DNA of 64,000 nucleotides from an uncultured Burkholderiaceae bacterium (GCA_934525625.1 CAKSZL010000004.1:1-64000), one strand, 5' to 3'; positions 28,469-38,520 are shown, numbered from the stretch's first letter. Notes: generated by a model not told the origin, from the sequence alone. Program-made: numbers and translations.

Positions 28469-29328
28469 AAGGTCTCAGGCTCACTGGCGCGCAACGCCGC
28501 CAGCAGCCCTTCTATGGGTTGTAAACGAAGGTCCAGTTCCACAAGCAGCAGGCTTTGCATGTCTTTGCGGAACACATCCAGCCACGCGGGCGATACGGAC
28601 ACAAGCGCAGGCGCTTGTCGGGCGGGCGCCGGCGGCGCCGCTTGTCTCGGCGTATCGTGCTCCGGCGCAGCCGATTGCGGCGCTGCTTGCGCCGACGTAT
28701 CGAGCCCCGGCGCACCCGCTTGTGGCGCTGCTTGCGCCAGCGCGGCCGCTTCCGCCTCGCGGCGCAGGCGATTGAAATGCTGTTCCAGCAGCGCCGGCGT
28801 CTTCAATAACAGCGTCTGCTCATGCGGCGCCAGCGCCTGCTCCATGGCCGCATCCACCAGCGCCAGTCGCGCCATTTCCGGTGTGCGGCTGGACAGCATG
28901 CCGCGCAGGCGGGCGCGCAACTCGGCGATACGGGTTTCCATCTTCTGCTGCAGCGACACATAGCGCTGCCGGTACGTCGGGTAGTCCGTGGGCGTCGCCC
29001 TGACCTTGCCCTGCACACCGCCGCCCCAAGGATTCCGCCGCTTGGCCGGCGGCGCATTGGCGGCCTCGATGGCGTCCTTCAGCGACGCCCGCAGCAAGGC
29101 ATACTCGCCCTGCCCTGCGCCTTCTTCCGCCGCGCCCGCTGGCGTCGCCGGCGGCGCGCCGTTCAGCGCGCCCGACAAGGCGATGGCGTCCGACCAGCCC
29201 AGCCACTGCACCAGTTGCTCGGCCAAAGGCTGAGCCGGCGCGCACGCCTGGGCATCCGTCAGGCCGGCCAGCAGGCGCACCAGCGTCGGGCTACCCAGCC
29301 CCAAGCGCCGGGAAGGGTCTTGCATCAT
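28465..29328 (-). CDS. DUF3348 protein of the motor operon
   Basis: This 287-residue soluble protein is the first gene of the operon. It has a helical N-terminal domain (RRLGLGSPTLVRLLAGL; EQLVQWLGWSDAIAL), a conserved DYPTYRQRYVSLQQKME region, an Ala/Pro-rich linker (about 200-240) and a C-terminal helix ending in PIEGLLAALRASEPETL. It fits DUF3348 as I recall it. It lacks membrane segments. Its stop overlaps the DUF802 start (ATGA). Function unknown; I infer a cytoplasmic regulator or cargo of the channel complex. Confidence 0.72.
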   Translation of the reverse strand: MMQDPSRRLGLGSPTLVRLLAGLTDAQACAPAQPLAEQLVQWLGWSDAIALSGALNGAPPATPAGAAEEGAGQGEYALLRASLKDAIEAANAPPAKRRNPWGGGVQGKVRATPTDYPTYRQRYVSLQQKMETRIAELRARLRGMLSSRTPEMARLALVDAAMEQALAPHEQTLLLKTPALLEQHFNRLRREAEAAALAQAAPQAGAPGLDTSAQAAPQSAAPEHDTPRQAAPPAPARQAPALVSVSPAWLDVFRKDMQSLLLVELDLRLQPIEGLLAALRASEPETL

Positions 29329-29420
29329 AGCGGGACAGGTTTAAAAACGGCCAATTTTACACATAAGCCCTCGGATTCGCGCTTTACGCTCGGCCCCATG
29401 CCCGGGTAGGTTGGCCAACC

Positions 29421-29461
29421 CACCAAAAACAAACCCCGCCGGCCAAAAAAACCAGCGGGGT
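29421..29461 (-). terminator. Terminator of ahpF
   Basis: On the minus strand ACCCCGC (29461-29455) pairs with GCGGGGT (29439-29433), followed by a T-rich run. It lies 38 bases after the ahpF stop. Confidence 0.75.
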
Positions 29462-29498
29462 CGTCGTATCGCCCGAAAAGGCGAGGCGTACCTGACGA

Positions 29499-31082
29499 TT
29501 AAACAGTCGCCTCGTCCTTCTGCTCGGCCGGGGCCGAGGTGCGGATCAGGTGATCGAAGGCGCTGAGGGCCGATTTGGCGCCCTCGCCGGCCGCGATGAT
29601 GATCTGCTTGTACGGCACCGTGGTGACGTCGCCGGCCGCGAACACGCCGGGCACCGAGGTCTGGCCGCGGGCGTCGACTTCGATCTCGCCGTGGCGGGAC
29701 AGGCTGACCGGCGAATCCTTGAGCCATTCGGTGTTGGGCACCAGGCCGATCTGGATGAACACGCCTTCCAGATCGATGCGGCGCTCTTCGCCCGACTCGC
29801 GGTCCTTGTACGACAGGCCGTTGACCTTCTGGCCGTCGCCGTGGATCTCGGTGGTCTGCGCCGACACGATGATGTCCACGTTGGACAGGCTGCGCAGCTT
29901 GCGCTGCAGCACGTCGTCGGCGCGCAGAGCGTCGGCGAACTCGATCAGCGTGACGTGGCGCACCACGCCGGCCAGGTCGATGGCCGCCTCGACGCCGGAG
30001 TTGCCGCCGCCGATGACCGCCACGGCCTTGCCCTTGAACAAGGGGCCGTCGCAGTGCGGGCAGTAGGCCACGCCGCGCGCGGCATATTCTTTTTCGCCCG
30101 GCACGTTGATGTTGCGCCAGCGCGCGCCGGTGGAAAGAATGACCGTCTTGCCCTTGAGCACCGCGCCGTTCTCGAGTTCGACCTGGATGAGGTCGCCCGG
30201 CACCAGCTTGGTGGCGCGCTGCAGGTTCATGATGTCAACGTCGTAGGCGCGCACGTGCTCTTCGAGCGCGACGGCGAACTTGGGCCCTTCGGTTTCCTTG
30301 ACCGAGATGAAGTTCTCGATGGCCATGGTGTCGAGCACCTGGCCGCCGAAGCGCTCGGCCACGACGCCGGTGCGTATGCCCTTGCGCGCCGCATACACGG
30401 CCGCCGCCGCGCCGGCCGGGCCGCCGCCGACGATGAGCACGTCGAAGGGTTCGCGGGCGTTGAGTTCTTCAGCCTTGCGGCCGGCCGCGCCGGTGTCCAG
30501 CTTGGACAGGATTTCCTCGACGCCCATGCGGCCTTGCTCGAACGGCTCGTCGTTCAGGTACATGGCGGGCACGGACATGATCTGGCGCGCCTCGACTTCC
30601 TCCTGGAACAAGGCGCCGTCGATGGCTTCGTGCCGGATGCGCGGATTGATGATGGACATGGTGTTCAAGGCCTGCACCACGTCCGGGCAGTTCTGGCACG
30701 ACAGCGAGAAATAGGTTTCGAAACGGTAGTCGCCAGGCAGATTGCGAATCTGCTGGATGACGGATTCTTCGAGCTTGGGGGGATAGCCGCCGACTTGCAG
30801 CAAGGCCAGCACCAGCGAGGTGAACTCGTGGCCCATGGGCAGTCCCGCGAAGCGGACGCTGACGTCGGTGCCGGTGCGCTTGATGTCGAACGACGGGATG
30901 CGAACACCCTCGGCTTTGCCGTCAACCAGGGTGATCAGGCTGGACAGCGGCTCGATTTCGCGCAGCAACTCGCGCATTTCACCCGACTTGGCGCTGTCGT
31001 CCAGGTAGGCCACCAGTTCGATGGGCTGGGTCAAGCGTTCGAGATAGGTTTTCAATTGAGCTTGGAGGTTCGCATCTAACAT
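29499..31082 (-). CDS. ahpF: Alkyl hydroperoxide reductase subunit F
   Basis: This 528-residue flavoprotein disulfide reductase uses NADH to recycle AhpC. The N-terminal tandem thioredoxin-like domain carries [13 protein letters not shown] (CxxC). The FAD domain has [20 protein letters not shown], the second redox pair is YCPHCDGP, and the NADH domain has [22 protein letters not shown] at 31082 gives the usual [15 protein letters not shown] start. It lies 171 bp downstream of ahpC on the same strand; that spacer can fold but shows no strong terminator. Confidence 0.95.
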   Translation of the reverse strand: MLDANLQAQLKTYLERLTQPIELVAYLDDSAKSGEMRELLREIEPLSSLITLVDGKAEGVRIPSFDIKRTGTDVSVRFAGLPMGHEFTSLVLALLQVGGYPPKLEESVIQQIRNLPGDYRFETYFSLSCQNCPDVVQALNTMSIINPRIRHEAIDGALFQEEVEARQIMSVPAMYLNDEPFEQGRMGVEEILSKLDTGAAGRKAEELNAREPFDVLIVGGGPAGAAAAVYAARKGIRTGVVAERFGGQVLDTMAIENFISVKETEGPKFAVALEEHVRAYDVDIMNLQRATKLVPGDLIQVELENGAVLKGKTVILSTGARWRNINVPGEKEYAARGVAYCPHCDGPLFKGKAVAVIGGGNSGVEAAIDLAGVVRHVTLIEFADALRADDVLQRKLRSLSNVDIIVSAQTTEIHGDGQKVNGLSYKDRESGEERRIDLEGVFIQIGLVPNTEWLKDSPVSLSRHGEIEVDARGQTSVPGVFAAGDVTTVPYKQIIIAAGEGAKSALSAFDHLIRTSAPAEQKDEATV

Positions 31083-31253
31083 GTTGGTTCTCTTGTGAAG
31101 GGGGACAATTTGACAGACCTGCCATCCGGGCAGGGCGCCCGAATGGCGTCTGGGCAATACGGGCGGGCTCGTAGCCCGCCGATGCCTGGGAAAGCACCGC
31201 AAACCCCTGTCCCAGGCAGACCGCGAGGGCCGGCCTGCGACAGGCACGGGGCT

Positions 31254-31817
31254 TTAGATCTTGCCGACCAGATCCAGCGAGGGCGTCAGCGTGGCGGCGC
31301 CTTCTTTCCACTTGGCGGGGCAAACTTCGTTCGGGTGGGCGGCAACGTACTGGGCGGCCTTCAGCTTGCGCAGGGTTTCCGTGACGTCGCGGGCAATGGC
31401 GTTGTCATGCACTTCCATCGTCTTGATGACGCCGTTGGGGTCGATGATGAAGGTGCCGCGCAGCGCCAGGCCGTCCGCGTCGATATGCACGTCGAAGGCA
31501 CGGGTCAGTTGGTGGGTGGGGTCGCCGACCAGGGCGAACTTGGCCTTGCCCACGGCGGGCGAGGTTTCGTGCCAGACCTTGTGCGAGAAGTGCGTGTCGG
31601 TGGTGACGATGTAGACTTCAGCGCCGGCCTTCTGGAATTCGTCGTAGTGCTCGGCGGCGTCTTCGATTTCGGTGGGGCAGTTGAACGTGAAAGCGGCCGG
31701 CATGAAGATCACCACGGACCACTTGCCCTTCAGGTCAGCGTCGCTGACTTCGATGAAATTACCGTTCTTGAACGCGTTAGCCTTGAAAGGTTGGATTTCC
31801 GTATTAATCAGGGACAT
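31254..31817 (-). CDS. ahpC: Alkyl hydroperoxide reductase subunit C (peroxiredoxin)
   Basis: This 187-residue typical 2-Cys peroxiredoxin reduces hydrogen and organic peroxides in the cytoplasm. The peroxidatic cysteine is in AFTFNCPTEIED and the resolving cysteine in HPNEVCPAKWKEG. Residue N replaces the usual V just before the peroxidatic Cys (FTFNCP instead of FTFVCP). Electrons come from AhpF, encoded downstream. An AT-rich promoter region with two inverted repeats lies upstream. Confidence 0.95.
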   Translation of the reverse strand: MSLINTEIQPFKANAFKNGNFIEVSDADLKGKWSVVIFMPAAFTFNCPTEIEDAAEHYDEFQKAGAEVYIVTTDTHFSHKVWHETSPAVGKAKFALVGDPTHQLTRAFDVHIDADGLALRGTFIIDPNGVIKTMEVHDNAIARDVTETLRKLKAAQYVAAHPNEVCPAKWKEGAATLTPSLDLVGKI

Positions 31818-31860
31818 GTTCGTCTTCCTTTGGGTTGAAAAATTGAATGACAGGGTCAGT

Positions 31861-31929
31861 ATAGGCAGGGGCTGCCTATTTGTAAAATTGATTGATTAAA
31901 TAGTGTCGGTAAATTTTAGCTATCGACAC
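31861..31929 (-). promoter_or_regulatory. Candidate OxyR-type control region of ahpC
   Basis: Two inverted repeats lie upstream of ahpC: ATAGGCAG/CTGCCTAT (31861-31868 and 31872-31879) and GTGTCG/CGACAC (31903-31908 and 31924-31929). The minus strand between them contains ATAGCTAAAATT, which agrees with one quarter-site pattern of OxyR. The match is partial, so the factor is not certain. Confidence 0.4.
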
Positions 31930-32123
31930 GAACAGGGCCGAAACGTACTGCCAAGCAAACTGGAAAAACCACTGCGGCGATGCAAAGCCGGCCTTCGGCA
32001 TGCCCGCCCGGCCCTAAGCTAAAATAGTGGGTTTCCCAGAAAAGACAAGACCCCGCTGCCGGCGCCCAGGGCGCGGCATCGGGCTCATCATCAAGTTTAA
32101 GCCATTATCAAAACAGGAAAACC

Positions 32124-33228
32124 ATGGAAGCCGAACGCCAGAACCAGCTTGCCGCACGCCTTGCAGATTACGCCGAGCGCCAGGCGGTTTTACGGAGGTA
32201 TCTTTGACTTCGATGCGAAGTCCGAGCGCCTGCACGTCGTCAATGCCGAACTGGAAAGCGCGGAAGTCTGGAACGACCCCAAGCACGCCCAAGACCTGGG
32301 CCGCGAAAAGAAAGCGCTGGAAAACGTCGTCCTGACCCTCACTCGCGTCGGCAGCGGCCTCGCCGAAGCCCAGGAACTATTCGACCTGGCCAGCGAAGAA
32401 GACGATGACGACACCCTGGTCGCCATCGAAGAAGACTGCGCCGAGCTTGGCGCCCTGCTCGAAGACCTCGAGTTCCGCCGCATGTTCAACAACCCCGCCG
32501 ACCCGCTCAACTGTTTCGTCGACATCCAGGCGGGCGCGGGCGGCACCGAAGCCCAGGACTGGGCCTCCATGCTGCTGCGCCAGTATCTCAAGTACTGCGA
32601 ACGCAAAGACTTCAAGGCCGAAGTGCTTGAAGAATCCGAAGGCGAAGTCGCGGGCATCAAGTCGGCCACCATCAAGGTCGAAGGCGAATACGCCTTCGGC
32701 TTCCTGCGCACCGAAACCGGCGTGCACCGCCTGGTGCGCAAAAGTCCCTTCGACTCCTCGGGCGGGCGCCACACCTCGTTCGCCAGCGTCTTCGTCTACC
32801 CCGAGATCGACGAATCCTTCGAGGTCGAAGTCAACCCCGCCGACTTGCGCGTGGACACCTACCGCGCCAGCGGCGCGGGCGGCCAGCACATCAACAAGAC
32901 CGACTCGGCGGTGCGTATCACGCACATGCCCACCGGCATCGTCGTGCAGTGCCAGAACGACCGCTCGCAGCACCGCAACCGCGCCGAAGCCATGGCCATG
33001 CTGCGCTCGCGCCTGTACGAACTCGAAATGCGCCAGCGCATGGCCGAGCAGCAAAAACTGGAAGACTCCAAGACCGACGTGGGCTGGGGCCACCAGATAC
33101 GCTCTTACGTGCTGGACCAAAGCCGCATCAAAGACCTGCGCACCAACGTCGAAATTTCCAATACCCAGAAGGTGCTGGACGGGGACCTCGACCCCTTCAT
33201 CCAGGCCAGCCTCAAGCAAGGCGTTTGA
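32124..33228 (+). CDS. prfB: Peptide chain release factor 2 (programmed +1 frameshift)
   Basis: RF2 recognises UGA and UAA stops. The gene is read in two frames: 27 codons from ATG 32124 to 32204, then TGA at 32205-32207 is bypassed by a +1 shift and reading resumes at 32206 to give 367 residues in all. The SPF stop-recognition motif is in [10 protein letters not shown] and the catalytic GGQ in [16 protein letters not shown]. Length matches E. coli RF2. The shift site is described separately. lysS begins 4 bases after the stop, so the two are probably cotranscribed, as in many bacteria. Confidence 0.95.
32191..32207 (+). promoter_or_regulatory. prfB recoding site
   Basis: The sequence TACGGAGGTATCTTTGA combines an internal Shine-Dalgarno (GGAGG), the slippery CTT codon (32202-32204) and an in-frame TGA (32205-32207) followed by C. 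When RF2 is scarce the ribosome slips +1 from CTT to TTT and continues; this autoregulates RF2. Confidence 0.95.
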
Positions 33229-33231
33229 ATC

Positions 33232-34758
33232 ATGACCGACATCCAGTCCAATCCGGCCGGCGCCGACGAGAACCGCCTGATCGCCGAGCGCCGCGCCAAG
33301 CTGCACGCCCTGCGTGAAACCGGCAGCCCCGCCTTCCCCAACGACTTCACCCCCGACGCGCGCGCCGCGCAATTGCACGAGCAATACGGCGAGCAGGAAA
33401 AAGAGGCCCTGGATGCCCTGGGCGCGCACGTCAAGGTGGCCGGCCGCATGATGCTCAAGCGCGTCATGGGCAAGGCCAGCTTCGCCACGCTGCAAGACGG
33501 CTCGGGCCGCATCCAGGTTTTCCTCGAACGCAATACCGTGGGCGAAGACGCCTACGCGCAGTTCAAGTCGTGGGACATCGGCGACATCATCGCCATCGAA
33601 GGCGCGGTGTTCAAGACCAACAAGGGCGAGCTTTCCGTCAACGCGCAAAGCGCGCGCCTGCTGACCAAGTCGCTGCGCCCCCTGCCCGACAAGTTCCACG
33701 GCGTGGCCGACCAGGAGCTGCGCTACCGCCAGCGCTACGTCGACCTCACCATGACCGAGCAGACGCGCCAGACCTTCATCGCGCGCAGCAAGGCCATCGG
33801 CAGCCTGCGCGCGCACATGCAGCAGGCCGGCTTCCTGGAAGTCGAAACGCCCATGCTGCACCCGATTCCGGGCGGCGCGGCGGCCAAGCCTTTCGTCACG
33901 CACCACAATGCGCTGGACATGCAGATGTTCCTGCGCATCGCGCCCGAACTCTACCTGAAACGCCTGGTCGTCGGCGGCTTCGAGCGCGTATTCGAGCTGA
34001 ACCGCAACTTCCGCAACGAAGGCGTCAGCCCGCGCCACAACCCCGAATTCACGATGATGGAGTTCTACGCGGCCTACACCGACTACCACTGGCTGATGGA
34101 CTTCACCGAAACGCTGCTGCGCGAAGCCGCCATCGCCGCCACCGGCAGCGCGGTACTCAACTACCAAGGCAAGCCCATCGATTTCAGCACGCCCTTCCAG
34201 CGCCTGACCATCGTGCAGGCCATCCTGAAGTACGTGCCGGAATACACCGAAGAGCAGTTGCAGGACGAAGCCTTCCTGCGCGCCCAGCTACGCAAGAAAG
34301 GCGTGGACGCCAACGGCCCCACGCTGGCGCGCGCCGGCATAGGCGCCCTGCAACTGGCGCTGTTCGAGGAAACCGCCGAATCCCAGCTGTGGCAGCCCAC
34401 CTTCATCGTCGACTACCCGGTCGAGGTTTCGCCGCTGGCGCGCGCCTCCGACACGCGGCCGGGCATCACCGAACGCTTCGAACTCTTCATCTCGGGCCGC
34501 GAAATCGCCAACGGTTTTTCAGAGCTGAACGACCCCGAAGACCAGGCCGCGCGCTTCCAGGCCCAGGTGCAAGCCAAGGACGCCGGCGACGAAGAAGCCA
34601 TGTATTACGACGCCGACTACATCCGCGCGCTGGAATACGGCATGCCCCCCACGGGCGGCTGCGGCATAGGCATAGACCGCCTGGTCATGCTGCTGACCGA
34701 CAGCCCCAGCATCCGCGACGTCATCCTGTTCCCGCACCTGCGGCCGGAAGACGCTTGA
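33232..34758 (+). CDS. lysS: Lysyl-tRNA synthetase, class II
   Basis: This 508-residue enzyme charges tRNA-Lys. The N-terminal OB-fold anticodon-binding domain covers about 60-150 ([19 protein letters not shown]). The class II motifs follow: motif 2 in [20 protein letters not shown] and motif 3 in [23 protein letters not shown] 33232 lies just after the prfB stop and its ribosome site falls within the end of prfB. A terminator follows at 34807-34848. Confidence 0.95.
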   Translation: MTDIQSNPAGADENRLIAERRAKLHALRETGSPAFPNDFTPDARAAQLHEQYGEQEKEALDALGAHVKVAGRMMLKRVMGKASFATLQDGSGRIQVFLERNTVGEDAYAQFKSWDIGDIIAIEGAVFKTNKGELSVNAQSARLLTKSLRPLPDKFHGVADQELRYRQRYVDLTMTEQTRQTFIARSKAIGSLRAHMQQAGFLEVETPMLHPIPGGAAAKPFVTHHNALDMQMFLRIAPELYLKRLVVGGFERVFELNRNFRNEGVSPRHNPEFTMMEFYAAYTDYHWLMDFTETLLREAAIAATGSAVLNYQGKPIDFSTPFQRLTIVQAILKYVPEYTEEQLQDEAFLRAQLRKKGVDANGPTLARAGIGALQLALFEETAESQLWQPTFIVDYPVEVSPLARASDTRPGITERFELFISGREIANGFSELNDPEDQAARFQAQVQAKDAGDEEAMYYDADYIRALEYGMPPTGGCGIGIDRLVMLLTDSPSIRDVILFPHLRPEDA

Positions 34759-34779
34759 TGCGGTAGAAGGCGGGGCTCG

Positions 34780-34971
34780 CTAGGCGGGCCTTGAAGATGA
34801 AAGCACAGCCGCCTGCGGTATCGTTACCGAGGCGGCTGTGTTGTTTTGGATGCATCGCGCAGACTTGGTTCGCGGGTCTTCGCCTCTCAAACGTTCCATG
34901 CTGCTGGCTCGGGCGGCCTGCTCCACCATCGCTTGCGTGGCGTCGTCCAAGTACAGCGTAATCTGCGACAT
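34780..34971 (-). pseudogene. Truncated CopG/RHH-type antitoxin remnant
   Basis: The N-terminal 25 residues (MSQITLYLDDATQAMVEQAA) are typical of ribbon-helix-helix antitoxins. After ASSM the sequence loses resemblance, and the frame runs on through the lysS terminator at 34807-34848 before stopping. No toxin gene follows. I read it as the 5' end of a lost toxin-antitoxin module. Confidence 0.5.
34807..34848 (+). terminator. Terminator of lysS
   Basis: CAGCCGCCT (34807-34815) pairs with AGGCGGCTG (34831-34839), followed by TGTTGTTTT. Confidence 0.8.
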
Positions 34972-35068
34972 GGCGAACTCCCAACCTAAAACACATATAT
35001 TTTTAGTTATATGTTTCCAGGATGGTTTTCACCACCTTATGCTGAAAAGACTCGCCCCTCGGAAGGGA

Positions 35069-35602
35069 TCAACCCAGCTCCCGCCCCAGATAACAAGCGC
35101 CTTCGCCATAGCCGCTCAGCTTGGCTGCCAAACCCTTTGGCGGCGCAGGCAAGTCAGTGTAGCCCAGGCGCCGCCAATAGGAGGCCGCTTGCGCCAGCGC
35201 GACCAGGCGCGCCTGGCGCAAGCCTTGCTCATAAGCGTGTACGGCGGCGGTGTCGTACAACTGTCGGCCTATTCCGCCTCCTTGGGCTCGCGGGTGCACG
35301 GCGCAGTCGTGCAAGAACCAGCATGTAGCAGGCTCGGGCAAGCACGGCAGCGTAAGGTCTAGCTCAGGCGGCAGGCCGTCGTGCCAAGGATAGGCGATGA
35401 GGTAACCCAGCAACCCGCCATCGCCCTCTTGCGCCACCCAGCAGGTCTGGGGCGATAGCGCCTGGCGGTTCAGGAAGAACTCCGCCCGTTCGTGCAAGGT
35501 GCCGGGGTAGATTGCAATCTGCAATGGCAGAATTCCCGGCACGTCTTGCTCCCGCATGCGGCGCACTTGCACGCGGCTCTTCGGTGAAAGCGTACTGTTC
35601 AT
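35069..35602 (-). CDS. GNAT-family N-acetyltransferase
   Basis: This 177-residue acetyl-CoA-dependent transferase has the fold signature LHDCAVHPRAQGGGIGRQLY: the V-x-P strand followed by the acetyl-CoA loop Q-x-G-G-I-G-R. It ends with AQAASYWRRLGYTDLP, the usual ARxFYxRxGF-like motif B. The substrate cannot be told. It stands alone between remnant sequences. Confidence 0.8.
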   Translation of the reverse strand: MNSTLSPKSRVQVRRMREQDVPGILPLQIAIYPGTLHERAEFFLNRQALSPQTCWVAQEGDGGLLGYLIAYPWHDGLPPELDLTLPCLPEPATCWFLHDCAVHPRAQGGGIGRQLYDTAAVHAYEQGLRQARLVALAQAASYWRRLGYTDLPAPPKGLAAKLSGYGEGACYLGRELG

Positions 35603-35611
35603 GGGCTCAAC

Positions 35612-35806
35612 TTAGGATTTGACCTCGGCATTGAGCATGATCGCCGCAGACGCCGGCGCGCGGCCGAACATCAAGCCCATCAGTTGCTCCGCCAAGACGG
35701 GGTTCTTGGGCTTGGGCGCGCTGTCTATCAATGCCTGAGCCGTCTCGGGCGACCAGTCCGGCTGATTCAAGCGCATGCGCATGATGGCCCTGGCTGGTTT
35801 TGACAT
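35612..35806 (-). CDS. Small hypothetical ORF
   Basis: The frame encodes 64 residues (MSKPARAIMRMRLNQPDWSP start, ending NAEVKS). Amino-acid composition looks protein-like, but I know no family. It overlaps the frameshifted SH3 remnant, so it may be part of the same decayed locus. Confidence 0.3.
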   Translation of the reverse strand: MSKPARAIMRMRLNQPDWSPETAQALIDSAPKPKNPVLAEQLMGLMFGRAPASAAIMLNAEVKS

Positions 35807-36037
35807 CGTACTTCATCTTGCGGCAGGCGGTTTGCACCGCTACCTGCTCGTTGACCGGCTATGAGCACGCCCTTGCGGCCCATGGCTACCCAGTTGTTTG
35901 GCGTTTTGCCCAACGCGGTAAAGCTTTGTCCTGCCGCGAAACCGCCGACCTTCTCGGCCGAGGCGTCCGGCGCGGCGCGCATATCGGGCGGGCTTGCCCA
36001 AGCGATTGATGCAAACGGCCAGGCCAGGCCGGCGCGG
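35790..36037 (-). pseudogene. Frameshifted bacterial SH3-domain protein
   Basis: One frame reads signal-like WPFASIAWA, then MRAAPDASAEKVGGFAAGQS and NNWVAMGRKGVLI, which is an SH3b domain. The next expected residues, VNEQVAVQTACRKMKYDVKT, continue in another frame from about 35848. The junction fits a 2-base loss. There is no start codon before the signal peptide, so the 5' end is also lost. It lies directly downstream of iscX. Confidence 0.55.
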
Positions 36038-36232
36038 TTAATCCCGTTCGTCTATCCAGGTCATCTGGATGGCTTCGAGGATGCGTTCGCTGCAGTTGTC
36101 TTCGACGTCTTCGAAGCCCGGCAAAGCCAGCACCCAGGCCATCAAGTCGGTGAAACGCACCGTCAGGGGGTCGACGTCGGGATGCGTCTCGATGAGGCCA
36201 TCGACGATTTCGTAGGTATCCGTCCAGCGCAT
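36038..36232 (-). CDS. iscX: IscX (YfhJ) iron-sulfur assembly adaptor
   Basis: This 64-residue acidic protein begins MRWTDTYEIVDGLIE and contains DVDPLTVRFTDL and an end region MTWIDERD typical of IscX. It binds IscS and iron and modulates cluster assembly. Its ATG overlaps the fdx stop by one base (ATGA type), making it the last gene of the isc operon. Confidence 0.92.
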   Translation of the reverse strand: MRWTDTYEIVDGLIETHPDVDPLTVRFTDLMAWVLALPGFEDVEDNCSERILEAIQMTWIDERD

Positions 36233-36573
36233 CAGTGGTTTTCCTTGGCGTGGTTGATGGTGTAGCGGGGAATCTCTATGGTCAGGTCTTCGTCGGCGAC
36301 GATGGCCTGGCAGGACAAGCGCGAGGTGGGTTCCAGCCCCCAGGCGCGATCCAGATAGTCTTCCTCGTTGTCGGTGGCATCTTCCAGCGAATCGAAACCC
36401 TGGCGCACGATTACGTGGCAGGTGGTACAGGCGCAGGACAATTCGCAGGCATGTTCGATGGGAACGTCGTTGTCCAGCAGCACGCGGCAAATGGAAGTGC
36501 CGGTGGGGGCGTCCTCGATGACGGCGCCTTCGGGGCAGACATCGGGATGAGGCAATACGGTAATTTTAGGCAT
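36232..36573 (-). CDS. fdx: ISC-type [2Fe-2S] ferredoxin
   Basis: This 113-residue adrenodoxin-type ferredoxin supplies electrons for cluster building on IscU. The cluster ligands are in HACELSCACTTCHVIV and RLSCQAI. DYLDRAWGLEPTSRLSCQ is the standard family stretch. It lies 51 bp downstream of hscA and overlaps iscX. Confidence 0.94.
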   Translation of the reverse strand: MPKITVLPHPDVCPEGAVIEDAPTGTSICRVLLDNDVPIEHACELSCACTTCHVIVRQGFDSLEDATDNEEDYLDRAWGLEPTSRLSCQAIVADEDLTIEIPRYTINHAKENH

Positions 36574-36624
36574 GGCGATACAAGGCTGTTTTCTTTTTTA
36601 CGGCATGGCCGGCTCGAACCGGCA

Positions 36625-38490
36625 TCATGCCAGTTCGTCCAGCGACTTGCCCGACAAGGCTGCGCGTATGCTGCGATCCATGCGGCGCGCGGCAAAATCG
36701 TCGGTGGCGGCGGAAAGCGCCTGCTCGGCTTCGCGCACGGCGTCGATGTCGTCGGCTTCCAGCCTGGCCTGGGCCTGCTCCAGGCATTGCTTGATCCGTT
36801 CGAGCTCTTGCGCCGAGAGCAGGTCGGCGTCGGCGGCGAGCGCGGCCTGCACGGACTCCACCAAACGCCGCAAGTCTACCTGCTGCTCGCGCAGCGAGCG
36901 TTCGCGCGCATCGATTTCGGCATTGGACATGCCGGCCGACAGCATGGCCGCGATCTCGTCGTCCGACAAGCCATAGGAAGGCTTGACCGTTACCTGCGCC
37001 TGCACGCCGGTGCTTTCTTCGCGCGCGCTGACTTCCAGCAGGCCGTCGGCGTCCACCTGGAAGGTAACGCGTATGCGCGCCGCGCCCGCCACCATGGGCG
37101 GTATGCCGCGCAGCTCGAAGCGCGCCAGCGAACGGCACTCGGAAACCAGGTCGCGCTCGCCCTGCACCACATGAATACTCATCGCGGTCTGGCCGTCTTT
37201 GAAGGTGGTGAAATGCTGGGCGCGCGCCACCGGTATCGTGCTGTTGCGCGGAATGATGCGCTCGACCAGGCCGCCCATGGTTTCCAGCCCCAGCGACAGC
37301 GGGGTGACGTCCAGCAGCGTCCAGTCTTCGTCGGCTTCGCGGTTGCCCGCCAGCAGATTGGCCTGGCGCGCCGCGCCCAGTGCCACCACCTGGTCGGGGT
37401 CGAGATCGGTAAGCGGCGGCGTACCGAAAAATTCTTGAACGGCCTGGCGCACGACCGGCATGCGCGTAGAACCGCCCACCATGACCACGCCTTTGACGCC
37501 GTCCGGCTCCAGCCCGGCGTCGGCCAGCGCCCGCGCCGCGCAATCGAGCGAGCGCCGCACCAACGGCTGCGCCCAGGCTTCGAACTGCGCGCGGGTGATC
37601 AGCATGGCCGGCGTCTGGCCGTCGGTCAGGCTGGCCCGGAAATCGGCCTGTTGCTGGCTGGAAAGCGCCTCGCGCACGCGCCGGGCCTCCAGCCGCAGCG
37701 CGCGCTGGTCTTCGCGGTTGTTCGCCTTGGCGCCCGTGGCGGCCAGCACCTGCTCGACGATGAGGATGTCGAAGTCGTCGCCGCCCAAGCGGGTGTCGCC
37801 GCGCGTGGCGGCTACTTCGAAGACGCCGCGCGTCAGCTTCAGGATGGAAATGTCGAAAGTGCCGCCGCCCAGGTCGTACACCGCATACGTGCCCTCGGCG
37901 GCGTTGTCCAGGCCGTAGGCGACGGCGGCGGCCGTGGGTTCGTTCAGCAAGCGCAGCACGTTCAGGCCGGCCAGCCGGCCGGCGTCGCGCGTGGCCTGGC
38001 GCTGGGCGTCGTCGAAATAGGCGGGCACGGTGATGACCGCGCCGACCAACTCGCCGCCCAGCGAGGCTTCGGCGCGCTCGCGCAACACCTTCAGCACCTG
38101 ACTGGCGACCTCCAGCGGCGTTACCGCGCCCTGCACCGTTTGCAGGGCGACGCCCTGGCCGGCGGGCTGCATGTCGTACAGTTGCCCGGCCTCGGCGCGG
38201 GCCTCTTCGTAAGAGCGGCCGATGAAGCGCTTGGCCGACGCCACCGTATTGGCGGAATCCTGGGCCTGATGCGCCAGGGCTTCGTAGCCCACCGCCACCT
38301 CGCCGCCGGCCAGATAGCGGACGACGGACGGCAGCAGCGCCCGGCCTTCGGCGTCGGGCAGCACTTCGGGCACGCCGCTGCGCACGGCGGCCACCAGCGA
38401 GTGCGTGGTGCCCAGGTCTATGCCGACGGCCAGCCGGTGTTGGTGCGGGGCGGTCGATTGCCCGGGTTCGGAAATTTGTAGTAGAGCCAT
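36625..38490 (-). CDS. hscA: Hsp70-type chaperone HscA
   Basis: This 621-residue specialised Hsp70 releases clusters from IscU together with HscB. The N-terminal ATPase domain starts with [17 protein letters not shown] and contains [12 protein letters not shown] and [15 protein letters not shown]. The substrate domain follows ([15 protein letters not shown]). Length is that of HscA, shorter than DnaK. It lies 30 bp after hscB within the isc operon. Confidence 0.95.
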   Translation of the reverse strand: MALLQISEPGQSTAPHQHRLAVGIDLGTTHSLVAAVRSGVPEVLPDAEGRALLPSVVRYLAGGEVAVGYEALAHQAQDSANTVASAKRFIGRSYEEARAEAGQLYDMQPAGQGVALQTVQGAVTPLEVASQVLKVLRERAEASLGGELVGAVITVPAYFDDAQRQATRDAGRLAGLNVLRLLNEPTAAAVAYGLDNAAEGTYAVYDLGGGTFDISILKLTRGVFEVAATRGDTRLGGDDFDILIVEQVLAATGAKANNREDQRALRLEARRVREALSSQQQADFRASLTDGQTPAMLITRAQFEAWAQPLVRRSLDCAARALADAGLEPDGVKGVVMVGGSTRMPVVRQAVQEFFGTPPLTDLDPDQVVALGAARQANLLAGNREADEDWTLLDVTPLSLGLETMGGLVERIIPRNSTIPVARAQHFTTFKDGQTAMSIHVVQGERDLVSECRSLARFELRGIPPMVAGAARIRVTFQVDADGLLEVSAREESTGVQAQVTVKPSYGLSDDEIAAMLSAGMSNAEIDARERSLREQQVDLRRLVESVQAALAADADLLSAQELERIKQCLEQAQARLEADDIDAVREAEQALSAATDDFAARRMDRSIRAALSGKSLDELA

Positions 38491-38520
38491 AAATCTATGT
38501 CGGTTTGCGCCGCGCCGGCG

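Noticed and set aside
36235..38481. Plus-strand open frame of 748 codons
   Set aside because: It is antisense to hscA and fdx, without recognisable domains, and is explained by codon bias.
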